64,000 bases of DNA from Aspidapion aeneum (taxonomy: Eukaryota; Arthropoda; Insecta; Coleoptera; Brentidae): positions 125,623,995-125,687,994 of the forward strand of contig OY755041.1 of the NCBI GenBank assembly GCA_963576565.1, written 5' to 3'. The translations under genes were made by a program, and so were the position numbers. Shown here in pieces: positions 1-21,921 of this stretch. A model generated the notes under the pieces. It had not been told where the DNA came from. It did no database searches and saw nothing but the letters and a program-made list of their open reading frames with translations. Each line of letters begins with the position of its first letter. Within the stretch, counting starts at the first letter, position 1.

Positions 1-1812
1 TTTTTCAATTTTTACCTTCCTAGCCCATGGCTAGAGAAATTGTTTTTGAAAAAAACATTTTTTTTGGTATAAAATGTGTTATATGGATGTATGTATTTTG
101 ACCTATCTAACAATATCGTTGTGACGTGTGTGTGTGTGTCTGTGTGTACGTCTGTCTGTAACATGATAGCTCATGAACCGTTGAACCAATTTTCATGAAA
201 TTTTTAGGTATAACAGTGTACAATACTGTAGAGCTAATTAGAATTTAGTCAAAATTCATTAATGGCATTAAAAGACAATTTTTTGACAGTTTAAAACTTG
301 AAAATATCTGAGGGCAGTACCTCGCCAAGTTCGCGCTGCCATACCATCTTTTGAACAGCTGCAATTTGGGAGACTAACAGAAATTATGACCAAACCCCTG
401 GAAAAAATAAAAAAAAAACCAAAATTCTAATTTACTCCCCTCCCTTATACATGTAAAGTTATGTAAAATGAACATTGCCAACTTCCAGAAAGGGTATATA
501 GCTGAGCTTTGGCATATTGATAGGAACTATAGGAAAAAATTAAAAGACCCTAAAATTCTAATTTACTTCCCTCCCCTATAAATGTAAAGTTATTTAAAAT
601 TAACACTGCCCACTTCCAGAAACGCTAGAGAGCTCAACTTTTTAAGACTGTAAGACAATATGATAAAACTATATTAAAAAAAACCAACATTTTAATTTAC
701 TTCCCTCTCCTATAAATGTAAATTTATATAAAACTAACATTGCCCACTTCCAGAAACGCTAGGGAGCTAAGCTTTGGAAGGCTGATGGGACCTATGATAA
801 AATCATGGAAAAAAATTAAAAAACCCCAAACTTTTAATTTGCTTCCCTCCCCTATAAATATAAAGTTATGTAAAAGTAACATTGCCCACTTCCAGAAACG
901 CTAGAGAGCTGAGCTTTAGAAGGCCGATGGGAACTATGATAAAACTAATGAAGAAAATTAAAAAACTCCAAATTTTAATTAACATCCCTCCTCTATAAAT
1001 GTAAAGCTATGTAAAAGTAACATTCTCCACTTCCAGAAACGCTAGAGAGCTGAGCTTTGGAAGACTGAAAGCAGCTATGATAAAACTATAGAAAAAAATT
1101 TAAAAACACCAAAATTTTAATTTACTTTCCTCCCCTATAAATGTAAAGGTATGTAAAATTAATATTGCCTACTTCCAGGAACACTAGAGAGCTGAGCTTT
1201 AGAAGGCTGATAGGAACTATGATAAAACCACAGGAAAATATAAACAAAACCTCAAAAATTTTAATACGGCATTGCAAAAGTTTTGAATAATATTCCGCAT
1301 ATTTTACTACTTTAAAACTTAAATATTATCCAAATCATTTAAAAAAGGAGTGAAATCATAACAAAAACATTTTATGTAAAAAAAAGCCAACTACGAGAAA
1401 CTCGACGCGACAGTGGTATTCCTAAAAGAATTGAGATAAAAGTAAAGCCAAGTTCTCCAATACAAATTTCAAAATAAAAGGATCTTACTAGTTTAGAAAT
1501 GTTTTTCAAAACTTGGCTATTATGGCTGCAAATGACTCTTAGGCACAGTGCTAAATTGAACATAAAGAAGTTTGGCTGAAATAGTTTAAAAAAACATTTC
1601 TAAACTAGTATGCACCAACTTGGCTTTACTTTTATCTCAATTCTTTTTAAAGAATACCACTTACTTGGCTTTTTTTACATAAAATATTTTTGTCATGATA
1701 CTATTTTCTTAACATAACATCACATTAATAAGTGGTTTGTTTTTTTTTTCTTAAAAATTTATGTTAATCACTAGGAGTGTGCTAATGGACTAGGAAGGTA
1801 TCAGATCCATCA
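1..1812. mobile_element. Composite repeat with TACCTTCCTAG-type inverted ends
   Basis: The left part (11-260) carries TACCTTCCTAGCC followed by a GT-rich stretch and a block ending near an ATTTTCATGAAATTTTT core. The reverse complement of the terminus (GGACTAGGAAGGTA) lies near 1787-1800. Related copies sit at about 25310-26690 and 58960-59335, so this is a dispersed family with inverted ends. It includes the ~140-bp array listed separately and, at 1370-1690, an inverted pair of blocks around CTTGGCTTTACTTTTATCTC. No transposase is visible. The left boundary may lie outside the window. It probably sits in an intron of the minus-strand gene that begins at 2834. Confidence 0.6.
420..1258. repeat. 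~140-bp tandem repeat array, about 6 units
   Basis: The phrase CACTTCCAGAAACGCTAG, or a close variant, recurs near 477, 611, 746, 888, 1029 and 1174, giving spacings of about 131-145 bp. Each unit also holds CTTCCCTCCCCTATAAATGT and GAACTATGATAAAAC. Unit lengths vary through A-tract indels. The same unit appears inverted at about 26360-26600. Confidence 0.75.
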
Positions 1813-1832
1813 AAGATCCATTTATTTTTTAC

Positions 1833-2834
1833 CTTCTATCACCTCTTTCAAAAATATGCTTCACACTATTATTAGATAATGTAACATGGGACATATTTCT
1901 CGCTCCTAAACTTGGCATCTGTTGGGTGCTGCTAAATTTTTCTAATTTGGTGCTTAGTGAAAAGCAAGGGGCTTCTTGGTCTTGTTTGAAAATATTAAAG
2001 AGAAAACATAGAATTGAAGATCTCTGAGTAATGAAGTTCTAAAAAAATTAAAATTATTAAAGACAATTAGTGACACAAAGACTGTGTCAGAATAAGTGTG
2101 AGTAAGGGATAAATAATAAAAAATTTCTAATTTGTATTCCCACTTTCTGGGAATTGCTCCTGTTTGGTCTCAAACTAAGTTGTTAAGAGAATGAGCCAAA
2201 ACAATTAATATACAGGGTGGTTTAGTAATCTAAATTGAATTTTTTTTGTCATTTATACCTTACTCACATTTAATCTGTGAACAAACTGTAGATAGTTACT
2301 TACAGAATTTGAAATGGTTGAGTATAATAGATCAAACTGTTCACCATTTAACTTTGACTTTGCAGTGAGGGCATTCCTGATTTCATGGACATAATATGGT
2401 TCATCTCTGGCAGTGCTAGAAGAATCATAATGCTCTACAGATGATAGTTGTTTTAGTGCCATATCACTCAGTTTGGTGGCTAGTTCTAAAAAATGATAAA
2501 AAAAAACATTTTCTACAAAGAAAATTACAATAAAGTCTCAGGCAACAAACAAAGTTCTTTTTTATTAAAGTTTTTTGTATTAAAATCTTATAAATTTTGT
2601 CTCCCAATCACAAACTCACTATTACTGTTTCAGTTCAACATTGGCACATCTCTGTCCCTTTCATTTTGCTATAGAAGAAAGACACAGATATGTACCAAAG
2701 CTGAGTTTATGCATTGTTGGGTCCCTAGAGGCTATAAATGTGGCCTTACCCTCATCTTTTCCAGCCAAGTGCTTGCAGAGACGCACTACTAGCTCGTTAT
2801 GGTTGATTCCACCACTTAACGATTCGTTACTCAT
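1833..2834 (-). CDS. Grip91: Gamma-tubulin complex component 3-like (Grip91), 5' part, exons 1-3
   Basis: Three minus-strand coding exons join in frame: 2834-2750, 2485-2304 and 2038-1833 (473 nt, 157 codons plus two bases). Donors are GTAAGG, GTAAGT and GTAAAA. The acceptor of exon 3 is a textbook T-run followed by AG. The start is ATG at 2834. From memory of the family, the N-terminus fits GCP3: an LCKHLAGKDEELA-type block matches the first GCP3 helix, and an RSSILCFLFNIF block matches the WSILYLLLSL region. GCP3 is a core subunit of the gamma-tubulin small complex that nucleates microtubules. The GRIP domains would lie beyond the left edge, so identification rests on the N-terminus only. 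For exon 2 an alternative donor GTGAGT at about 2262 also keeps frame; GTAAGT gives the better family alignment. Confidence 0.6.
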
Positions 2835-3099
2835 TTTCACAAAACTGAAATCACAAAAAAATGCAGAAAGGAACCATTTATTATTATTATTAACATTAAA
2901 ACGATTAAAACATTTTGAAAATTTGTGATTTTGACAGTTAAAAAATAATTTGTAAACAAAGAAAAACCTGACAACGTTGCCTATTTTCTTTTCGGTGGCC
3001 TAAGGTCACTTAACGACGCACAGTGTGGTCAATTGATGAGTCGTTGGCTAAAATCTTTAAAGATATGGGTGTTCCAATTCATTCATAATCCAAATGTTG
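2835..3099. other. Upstream region of the Grip91-like gene
   Basis: This AT-rich stretch lies immediately 5' of the minus-strand start at 2834. It holds a possible short 5' UTR and promoter, but I see no clear TATA box or other defined motif. A slightly GC-richer patch around 2990-3060 precedes the satellite. Confidence 0.3.
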
Positions 3100-3129
3100 G
3101 ACACCAAATTTAATTTTTGCATTTAAATA

Positions 3130-4600
3130 TAAAAATTTGTAATTCAGGGTGCGTTTTTTCGCATCTCTATGGCCCCACCATACTGCAACTTGGTGCTTTT
3201 GTATGTAAACTATATAGTTTTTGAAATAAAAAATTTTCGGCCATTTTGGTCTTATGGGGTTTCCTACCCTAAAATTCGCTAAATGACGTTTTTCCGAATC
3301 TTAACACAGGGTTTAATTTTTTCGCATCTCTGTGGCCCTACCATACTGCAACTCGGTGCATTTGTTGATAATCTGTATAGTTTTTAAAATATGAATTTTC
3401 AAAGTTTGACCATTTTGGTCTTATGGGATTCCCTACCCTAAAATTCGCTAAATGACGTTTTTCCGAATCTTAACACAGGGTTTAATTTTTTCGCATCTCT
3501 GTGGCCCTGCCATACTGCAACTCGGTGCTTTTGTTGATAATCTCTATAGTTTTTAAAATATGAATTTTCAAAGTTTGGCCATTTTGGTCTTATGGGATTC
3601 CCTACACTAATATTCGCTAAATGACGTTTTTCCGAATCTTAACACAGGGTTTCATTTTTTCGCATCTCTGTGGCCCTACCATACTGCAACTCGGTGCTTT
3701 TGTTGATAATCTGTATAGTTTTTAAAATATAAATTTTCAAAATTTGGCCATTTTGGTCTTATGGGATTCCCTACCCTAAAATTCGCTAAATTAAGTTTTT
3801 CCGAATCTTAACACAGGGTTTCATTTTTTCGCATCTCTGTGGCCCTACCATACTGCAACTCGGTGCTTTTGTTGATAATCTGTATAGTTTTTAAAATATA
3901 AATTTTCAAAATTTGGCCATTTTGGTCTTATGGGATTCCCTACCCTAAAATTCGCTAAATGACGTTTTTCCGAATCTTAACACAGGGTTTCATTTTTTCG
4001 CATCTCTGTGGCTCTACCATACTGCAACTCGGTGCTTTTGTTGATAATCTGTATAGTTTTTAAAATATAAATTTTCAAAGTTTGGCGATTTTGGTCTTAT
4101 GGGATTCCCTACCCTAAAATTCGCTAAATGACGTTTTTCCGAATCTTCACTCAGGGTGTGGTTTTTATAACCCTGCCATACTGCAACTCGGTGCTTTTGT
4201 TGATAATCTGTATAGTTTTTAAAATATGAATTTTCAAAGTTTGGCCATTTTGGTCTTATGGGATTCCCTACCCTAAAATTCTCTAAATTAAGTTTTTCCG
4301 AATCTTAACACAGGGTTTCATTTTTTCGCATCTCTGTGGGCCTACCATACTGCAACTCGGTGCTTTTGTTAGTAACCTGTAAAAATTTGCTAAATGACGT
4401 TTTTCTGATTCCTGACTCATGGTGTAGATTTTTCACATCTCTATGGCTACACCATACTGCAACTAGGGCTTTTGTTGGTAAACTGTATAGTTTTTGAAAT
4501 ATGGCCATTTTGATCTTATGGAATTCCCTACCCTAAAATTCGCTAAATGACGTTTTTCCGATTATTTTACTAAGGGTCTCGTTTTTTCACATCTCTATGG
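3130..4600. repeat. 169-bp satellite array, about 9 units
   Basis: CGCATCTCTGTGGCCCTACC recurs at about 3161, 3323, 3492, 3661, 3830, 3999 and 4327, with truncated units near 4165, 4435 and 4590. The inner spacing is exactly 169 bp. Each unit also has CATACTGCAACTCGGTGC, GGCCATTTTGGTCTTATGGG and CGCTAAATGACGTTTTTCC. Inner units are nearly identical and edge units are diverged, as expected when unequal exchange homogenises the middle of an array. No coding potential is supported. ORFs read through it are by-products of the period. Confidence 0.9.
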
Positions 4601-5698
4601 TGAGCGCCGTAACTAGGGTGATTGACGCCCGGTGCAATATTAGAGTTTGGCGCCCCCCACTTACCAAAATGGCACCCCCTTTGTTAAGGCACTGAGAAGA
4701 GTCAAGGAGGTAGCCAATACCAAAAAAAAATGCGGTTTTTAATAAGTTTGATCTCTGAAGTTTGGCATTACATCTAAATAAACTGCGTCGCGGGCAAAAA
4801 AATTTTTTCATTTTTGTTTTTTTCTATTAATCTTAATAAATGTAAATTTTTGTGAAAAAAAATTAAATTTGGGAAAAAATTGCGGTTTATACATTGGTTA
4901 TTTATTTACTGGAACTAAAGATTTTAAGCCTTATTTCAAGTACCCTTGGATCCGCCACTGCATAGTTTTATGTAGGTTTTATAGAAAATATAATATTTTT
5001 TAATTGAAAATTCAGAAACATGATTTTTTTTACGACGACTGTTTTTTAAAAATCCGATAACCAAAATTAAAGCGGCCAGTGGTCTTTAAGATATCAGCGG
5101 ATTTGTGGTTCTGAAGAGGCCCCAAATATAATGAGCCCCCTCTTTTTGGAATCCCTTCGAGTCCCCAAATACAAACCACTTTTTGAAAACTCCGAGGTAC
5201 ATTTTTTTGAGGCCCTTTCGGGGGAGTTTTTTCACAGTTAGATTTTATACAAAATATATTTAAAAAAACACAAATAAACAAAAATAGCGGTTGACAAGAC
5301 CTTGGCATTTTCAAAGAAGAGAACGAAAGATTAATGGTTAGAAAGGACGGGATGGGATTTGCCGCTTTAACTTGCATGTATAAATAAACAGTATAACACA
5401 ACATACGACTTTGTCGTCCTGCACTGGTTACAGATCTGTTTCCAAAAAATATTCTGTGCACAATTGGTGTTTTCTATATTCTATTGTCATCACAACATTT
5501 TAAAAAGCAGTTTGTTTTATAAGAAATTGGCCATAACAATGGCAATCAGTCCCACTGGGCAGCGCCGGCGATTAGAACCAGTCACCTTATTTGCCTTTTC
5601 TTCTCATATGTTAAAGTGAGGTTACGAGGACTACTTCGTTTATTTTTCTGGAGGTTTCTGTTGTTTAGATTAAAAATTACTGTTAAAAATATTAAAAT
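4600..5698. other. Spacer between satellite and Nfs1
   Basis: It begins with GC-richer transposon debris (GCGCCCCCCACTTACC at about 4660 and GGATCCGCCACTGCAT at about 4950, the style of hAT MITE ends). AT-rich sequence follows. A 143-codon minus-strand open frame at 5030-5461 has no recognisable domain and I do not call it a gene. The last ~150 bp should contain the Nfs1 promoter and 5' UTR, but no motif stands out. Confidence 0.4.
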
Positions 5699-16398
<10,700 letters not shown>

Positions 16399-16929
16399 TC
16401 TGATATTAAGTTATAAAAATAGAAATCAATGTTTAACAAAATTAAATGTTTATAGTATGGAGTTAATTGTGAATTATTTTTAGTAAAATAAGTATTTTTT
16501 TATATGTGTAAGGAATAGTGGTTACAGTATGGATGAGAGGGGGCTGTGATACAATGTAATAGATTAAAGATCTACACTTCTATATATAGATCTTTGACTA
16601 GGTATATAAATTTATTTGATAAAAATTACTTTTTTTGGCTGTTTTTATTGGTCACAACAAATTATAACAAAATGTATATACCAGTTAATCATCACAAGTA
16701 TAATAACAGTTTTAATTTAATGTAACTAAATCTAATTAACTGTCATTAATTTACCCAAATTAAATTTGACACAGTAAACTCTAGTTTTGGTTGTGTTTTA
16801 AATGATAATAAATTGTAAAAAACCACAAAAATTGGTCAAAAAAGGGCATTTAAAAAATAAAAGCTTTTTTGTCCATAAATCATTAAGAAAAATGTCCATA
16901 AATCATTAAGAAAAATGCCTTATAATTAG

Positions 16930-17575
16930 TAATTTAACGCTTGGGAAAAAAACCGGAAAAATTGGAAAAAACCTCGGTTTTTACCGTTTTTTTCACATAC
17001 CTTGGAAAAAATGGAAAAATTGAGAAACCACAAATTATGTATATATAAGCACAAATAGCTCAAATAAAAGTAAATTAACCAAATTATACATTCTTGTAGG
17101 GTCAATAGTCAAAATTAAATAACATTTATGATCATATAATATAAAAATAATGTTAGTTTCAAGTTTTTAAACAAAATAAATGTAAAAAAAATATTAAAAA
17201 TTAAACTAAATTATATTTCAAAAACGAAAACATTATTTCACAAAAAAACTAAGAGAAAAATCTTCCTTCGAGTCTGATCCTGAGTCTTCAGCTTCTGAGT
17301 CTGAGTAAGCATCGACATCTGAATCTGCCTCCACAATATCCTCTTCCTCATCTTGAATTAAATCCACAATGTTTTTCATCAAAATTTTTATTAAAATTAC
17401 TTAATAATGATTTAAATAAAAATTATAAATTTCTATGAGGCTTATATGGGCTAACTTCCTTATCAGAGTACTCTACACTGATTTTTAACACAATTTCAAT
17501 TTTTCCGTTTTTTTGAGGAAAAAAACCCGGTTTTTTTACATGACTCAATTTTTCCAGAAATTTTAAATCCCTACT
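16930..17575 (-). mobile_element. Degraded element with an acidic remnant ORF
   Basis: GGGAAAAAAACCGG / GGAAAAATTGG runs near 16945-17020 recur inverted near 17500-17565. Between them a minus-strand frame (17379-17233, 48 codons) encodes a start MKNIVDLIQDEEEDIVEADS followed by an Asp/Ser/Glu-rich tail. Such an acidic tail resembles the end of hAT-type transposases, but there is no catalytic or zinc-finger part left. It could also be noise with biased composition. Confidence 0.35.
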
Positions 17576-17939
17576 TATAATACCTACCTTACCCAGAGAA
17601 ATGGAAAGGGAATAGATTGCCCTTCCTCGCTGTGTGATTGCCATTGATATTTCTGAAGGGTCCATTTTTACATTACTGCTGCCACTCTATAGTCATTTAT
17701 AACTGAGAATTGATGAATCACTGAAATATGAATTTTACTTAAAAATACTGAACATGGGCAAAATCCTCTGTTCTGTAGTTTTAGTGCATAACAAACACAA
17801 AATGGCTGCCTGACAGATTCCCAATTCAATTGTGCACTTGTCAAAAAGCTATCTATTACCGTCCCATCTCTCTGACCTTAGTCCAGAAACTACAATAATC
17901 TTTTACCTGTTGTTTGAAACTCGTAGACAAGGATTGTGT

Positions 17940-18105
17940 AGAAATAAAATTTCGAACTTCCATTGTCTTTATTTATTTTAAAACACGACGTTTCGGTTAG
18001 TGTGTATCTCTAAGTTTACACTTGATAACGGTTAGAGATACTTACTAACCGAAACGTCGTGTTTTAAAATAAATAAAGACAATGGAAGTCTGAAATTTTA
18101 TTTCT
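17940..18105. repeat. Near-perfect hairpin (about 75-bp arms, 16-nt loop)
   Basis: The left arm 17940-18014 and right arm 18031-18105 are complementary over almost all their length, including TAACCGAAACGTCGTG and AATAAATAAAGACAATGG. The loop is short. The right arm contains AATAAA in the minus orientation, 55-60 bp past the stop of the Rab-like gene, and could serve as its poly(A) signal. It is probably a foldback MITE. Confidence 0.75.
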
Positions 18106-18158
18106 AATCTTTTACCCCATCCATATGACCCACACTCATTTAGTACTTATGTGTGTTT

Positions 18159-19258
18159 CTAGCAAACACAGCTATCTTCACTTGGTGGGCTTTCTTCATC
18201 CTGTTCTGGGGTAATTTTGAAACCATGTTGTTCCATAGATTGCAATTCTAATTTCGGCCTGTTTGACTTAACTAACTGCTTGGCAATATCGGTAAACATC
18301 TCTTCAATGCCTTCCCCGTTTTTACATGATGTTTTGTAGATTCCTGATATTAGATTGTGGCATTGCTCACTAAAAATAATAAATAAGTTTTTGTTATTTT
18401 ATTAAAAGGTATTACATTTCATATAAGCCCTGTCACTACTCTGGTGTAAATAGTTCTTAAGTTATTATCGATTTTTAAAATTTAATATAAAAATAACTAT
18501 TTGTAAGAAAAATTTGAAATTTGGCCCTTTATGGGTAGAATTAATGTAGGCACCAATCTGACAATCTTCCATTTTTTTGATTGATTTCATCTGATTCAAT
18601 CAGAATTTGTTTAGATCCCAAAGACCTTAATGTCATTTGCAAACAGGAATTTTTTACAATGCCCTCTATTAATGAATTTTTTAAGTAATTAAGTTCAGGA
18701 TAGTGTGCCTTACCAAAATGCTTCAATTTCAAAGTCTGAAATCTGTGGAACCTCATCATTGACTAGATCATTCTTATTTCCACACAAAAATATTTTGGCA
18801 TTTTCAGCATAGGTCACTATATCTAATAAGTGTTGGGACAAGACATGAAAAGATGCAGGATTATCCAAAGCATATACTAGAATTGCAGCTTCTGCAAATT
18901 TGTAGTAACTGGAAGTGATGGAAGCCACTCTTTCCATGCCACCAGTGTCCCATAGTTGCAACTGTAAGATAAAACTTATTTTAGTAAAAATGCAGAAAAT
19001 GTTTAAACAAAATTAACAACATAAATAATTACAACAATATTAAAAGTATTATTATCTTAGGTTTTTTTAATACCTTACCTTGATATCCTTATCATAGGCA
19101 CTATAACACTTCTCATAATGGTCTAGTCCCAAAGTAGACTTTCTGTCTGTAGCTGTGACAAAAGTGTTGTTTGTAAACCTTCGAAAAAGACTACTTTTGC
19201 CCACACCATATTCCCCACACAAAATCACTTTTTGTTCTGGGACTCTAACAGATGCCAT
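18159..19258 (-). CDS. Rab-like small GTPase with atypical switch II (3 exons)
   Basis: Exons on the minus strand are 19258-19079, 18961-18714 and 18369-18159 (639 nt, 212 aa), in frame with GT-AG introns. G motifs are clear: P-loop GEYGVGKSS (residues 15-23), WDTGGMER (64-71), GNKNDL (121-126) and TSCK (156-159). The C-terminus is CVC, a CXC geranylgeranylation signal as in Rabs, so membrane attachment is expected. Normal Rabs have WDTAGQE. Here the alanine is Gly and the catalytic glutamine is Met69, which should weaken intrinsic GTP hydrolysis. It resembles divergent insect RabX-type proteins, but I cannot assign which one. The gene is head-to-head with Rpp30 (443 bp between starts). Confidence 0.9.
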
Positions 19259-19701
19259 TTTTTATTTGATCTTATTTCTTGAATATAATCTTTGTTTACA
19301 AAGTTTTTGGTTTATAAATGTTATGGTTGTACCATTAGGTTGTACTTTTATTTTGTTATTGTTTTTCACCTTGACAAGAAGATAAACAAAAACAGAAGCG
19401 CAGACTAAAATCTTGGTCGTATGACATTTTGTTGGCCTTGCCCAGTTTTGCTTGTTCTTGGTTCGATCAAGGCCAACACAAAAATCCGTTTTGATAGCCC
19501 TGGTTCGATATAATAGGTCTATCTTTATCGCACTTGTAATTTTTGGCTATCTCTGTCTCATCTATTCGCACTTTGATCTTTCCAACGTTGCCACGACCGA
19601 AATTTTCTCACATGTTTCCTGGCCAACAAAAAATAAACCCCTATTTTTTATTTGTTTTGAAATGGTGTTAAAATTGTTTTTTTACAAACAATTGTATAAA
19701 A
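19259..19701. promoter_or_regulatory. Shared divergent promoter region, Rab-like / Rpp30
   Basis: The two start codons face away from each other with only 443 bp between them, so both promoters must lie here or overlap. I see no TATA box. A patch at 19425-19500 with GTTGGCCTTG and its inverted form CAAGGCCAAC looks like MITE debris rather than a promoter motif. Confidence 0.5.
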
Positions 19702-21116
19702 ATGTTAAATTGTCAGGGCTACTACGATCTTAACGTCGAGGAGTCATGTTTTGCTTCAGGGAATTGTGAGCGCACCTTAAAAATCCTATATGAATGTAAG
19801 GTTTTAGTAGAACCTTAAAGAACCATTTATATTTTTTTACTGTTTTTATTTAATTTTAGTCGGTTATCGTACTATCGCTATAAACCAAACTGTAGAAGAC
19901 AGCAGTGCCTCTGCAGAACTTAATAAAAAGAAGAAAAAAGGAGAGCCAAGAAATACAGATTCGATAGTACCACCACCATTTGATTTGGTTCATGTTAATG
20001 AAACTTTAAAAAAATTGTGCTTTAATGATTTTAAAATCCTACACAGACTTACAGTAGTTTTCTCCAGTCAAGATAATGTGCAAAGGATTGTAAGTTTTTG
20101 CTATTATGTCAAGAAAAGCAGGTTGGTATTTTCCAATGTATTTTCCTAATTTTAATAATTTTCAGGTGAAATCATCAAACTACAAGAAGTATGATATTAT
20201 AGCAGCGTTGCCACTTACACAGGCAGCTTATACAGTAGGTTACCTTTCTTAGATATGTTTTTTATGTTTAAAAAATCATAATTTTTGATAATTTTTAGTT
20301 TGTTTGTTCAAACTTGGATGTAGACATTCTAACAATAGATGCCCAAAACAAAATGTCTATAAGATTGAATCGAAAGCTCTACAATTTGTTAGTAGACAAA
20401 GGAGTTCACTTTGAATTGCTGTATGGTCCAGCGATTGAGGACAGCTACAAACGAAAAAATCTATTCCACATATCTCATCTATATCATTCATATGGAAAAA
20501 GTAGAAATATTTTGTTTTCCAGTGGGGCAACTAGTTACATGCAGCTCAGGAGTCCTTATGATATTATTAGCTTGTATCCTTTTCAAAAATCTTTGATGAC
20601 AATGACTTAAAAGCGACCTACTCTCCCTACATGCAATAATCTTTATATATTAAATTATTCATTGCCTACATGTGATTGTTACATACACGGATGCTAAATT
20701 GCCTCTGCTGGTGGGTAGGTGTTTTAAAATAAAATATATATATATTTTTTTTTTATTTATTTTGAGCTATATATTTTCTTAATATTTTATTCACAGAGGA
20801 TTTATTTTTGGTTTAAATACTTTACAGTGCAAAACTGCAATTACACAATGTCCTAGAAAAGCAGTGGTTAATTCTGGTAAGTCCTTTTCTAATTCTTATG
20901 AGATTTGTATGTATCTATGTTCAAAGACATGATTTTTAAAAATAATTTTTAGTTGGTCGGAGTCATGGAAAATCAGTAATGTTTGGAGAGAATGTTTTAA
21001 ATGAACAACCTGAACAAGAGTCTGTCTCAGACATTTCCAAAATAACAATTAATGATTCGACCGACGACGAGGATATGAACATTGATGAACCTGTTCAAAA
21101 GAAACCAAAGCAATAA
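19702..21116 (+). CDS. Rpp30: Rpp30, RNase P/MRP protein subunit p30 (6 exons)
   Basis: Exons 19702-19795, 19860-20089, 20166-20234, 20299-20573, 20797-20876 and 20953-21116 give 912 nt and 303 aa, in frame with GT-AG introns. Rpp30 folds as a PHP-like TIM barrel and is a protein subunit of nuclear RNase P and RNase MRP, acting in tRNA 5' processing and pre-rRNA cleavage. Family hallmarks are GYYDLNVEE near the N-terminus, LYEFGYRTIAINQTV, the KYDIIAALPLTQAAY strand, ISHLYHSYGKSRNILFSSGA, LRSPYDIISLGFIFGL and the tail segment RKAVVNSVGRSHGKS. The acidic C-terminal extension (TDDEDMNIDEP) is longer than the human 268-aa protein needs. The start is the first ATG in frame with a conserved DLN block. 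A small upstream exon spliced at TTGTCAG (19715) cannot be ruled out. Confidence 0.94.
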
Positions 21117-21169
21117 AAACCAATTAGTGTTTCATAAATGTCCTTTTTTCACACTAAAAATACTTAATT

Positions 21170-21175
21170 AATAAA
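21170..21175 (+). terminator. Likely Rpp30 poly(A) signal
   Basis: AATAAA 54 bp after the TAA stop, followed by T-rich sequence. It is the first canonical signal downstream of the gene. Confidence 0.55.
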
Positions 21176-21299
21176 ATTATAATATTGTTTTTAATTTTAT
21201 AATTTTTCTTTTTTCACAGTAAAAATAATTATTATTGAAAAAATATTGTTTTTAATGTTTGCTTCCACTGCAAAAGTTTTCAGGTGATTACGCACACCT

Positions 21300-21590
21300 T
21301 TCCGGCGTTTTTAAATTTCCCGCGTAGATAGCGCCACCGTAGATCAAGCGGAGAATCATCAGAAAAGATCAAAATGGCGTCCGCGTTTACAGTGCTGTTG
21401 GGGTATTGAGGTTTCTTTTTCGGTTTTCTGTAAATATTTCAATAAAAACAAACGTTGGAATAGTAAAAATAGTTGCTCGCAAATCTAGGTAATATTTTGA
21501 TGAACTTTTCTCAAGTAGAAATAGTGAAGTTAGTGGTAATTCGTGTGGTGAAAACATACAAATCGTACATAGAAACGTCTTGTGCCCATG
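21300..21590 (+). promoter_or_regulatory. Candidate kismet promoter and noncoding first exon
   Basis: Just after Rpp30, GC content rises (CCCGCGTAGATAGCGCCACC at about 21319). CAAAATGGCGTCCGCG follows at about 21370, a YY1/Pho-type AAAATGGCG motif common near animal start sites. A strong donor (CCCATG followed by GTAAGTAG) lies at 21591. No long ORF spans it; the ATG in the motif opens only an 11-codon frame. I infer a 5' UTR exon that would splice to the acceptor at 28751. Confidence 0.4.
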
Positions 21591-21855
21591 GTAAGTAGCT
21601 TTTCATTTGTTTTGCTATTAGGGGGATCATCATGTGCCAAATGATTGCGGTTCAATTGTTCCATTTTTTTCGCCGTTTTTGTGGGAATATTCCATTTATC
21701 CACAATTTTTTAATAGTTTTTTAGACCTAAACATATAATTTAGCTACAAGAAATCTTCCTTTTTATAAAAGATATCACCTGATTGGTTGCATTTCGACAA
21801 GCAAATGCCGATCTGTATTATTCTAACCAATTAAATTGTCTCTTTTTCTCTTATT

Positions 21856-21921
21856 ATGGCCGAGATCGTGAATTTTTGCTGGAAAATTGGCTCGATCGTG
21901 CCCAAATCCCGACAAAAAATG
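21856..21921 (+). other. Possible alternative first exon with ATG (22 codons)
   Basis: An ATG at 21856 opens MAEIVNFCWKIGSIVPKSRQ plus two codons, ending exactly at a donor AAAATG followed by GTGAGTTT. It could be an alternative coding first exon of kismet, but phase 0 joined to the 28752 acceptor would read out of the kismet frame. It may therefore be a noncoding or decoy exon. Confidence 0.2.

Larger units (their letters stand above)
16399..18158. other. Convergent spacer between Nfs1 and the Rab-like gene
   Basis: It holds the 3' ends of both genes. Notable contents are AATAAA near 16808, a directly repeated ~24-bp unit GTCCATAAATCATTAAGAAA at about 16872 and 16895, a transposon-like block at 16930-17575, and the hairpin at 17940-18105. 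The remaining sequence is AT-rich without recognisable genes. Confidence 0.5.

Noticed and set aside
2213..2250. CAGGGTGG end of a foldback next to exon 2 of the Grip91-like gene
   Set aside because: Only one end is present and no inverted partner was found nearby, so I did not list it as an element. The same holds for the lone end near 38573.
5030..5461. 143-codon minus-strand ORF
   Set aside because: No conserved motif, mixed hydrophobic and random composition, no splice or promoter context, and it lies in a spacer with transposon debris.
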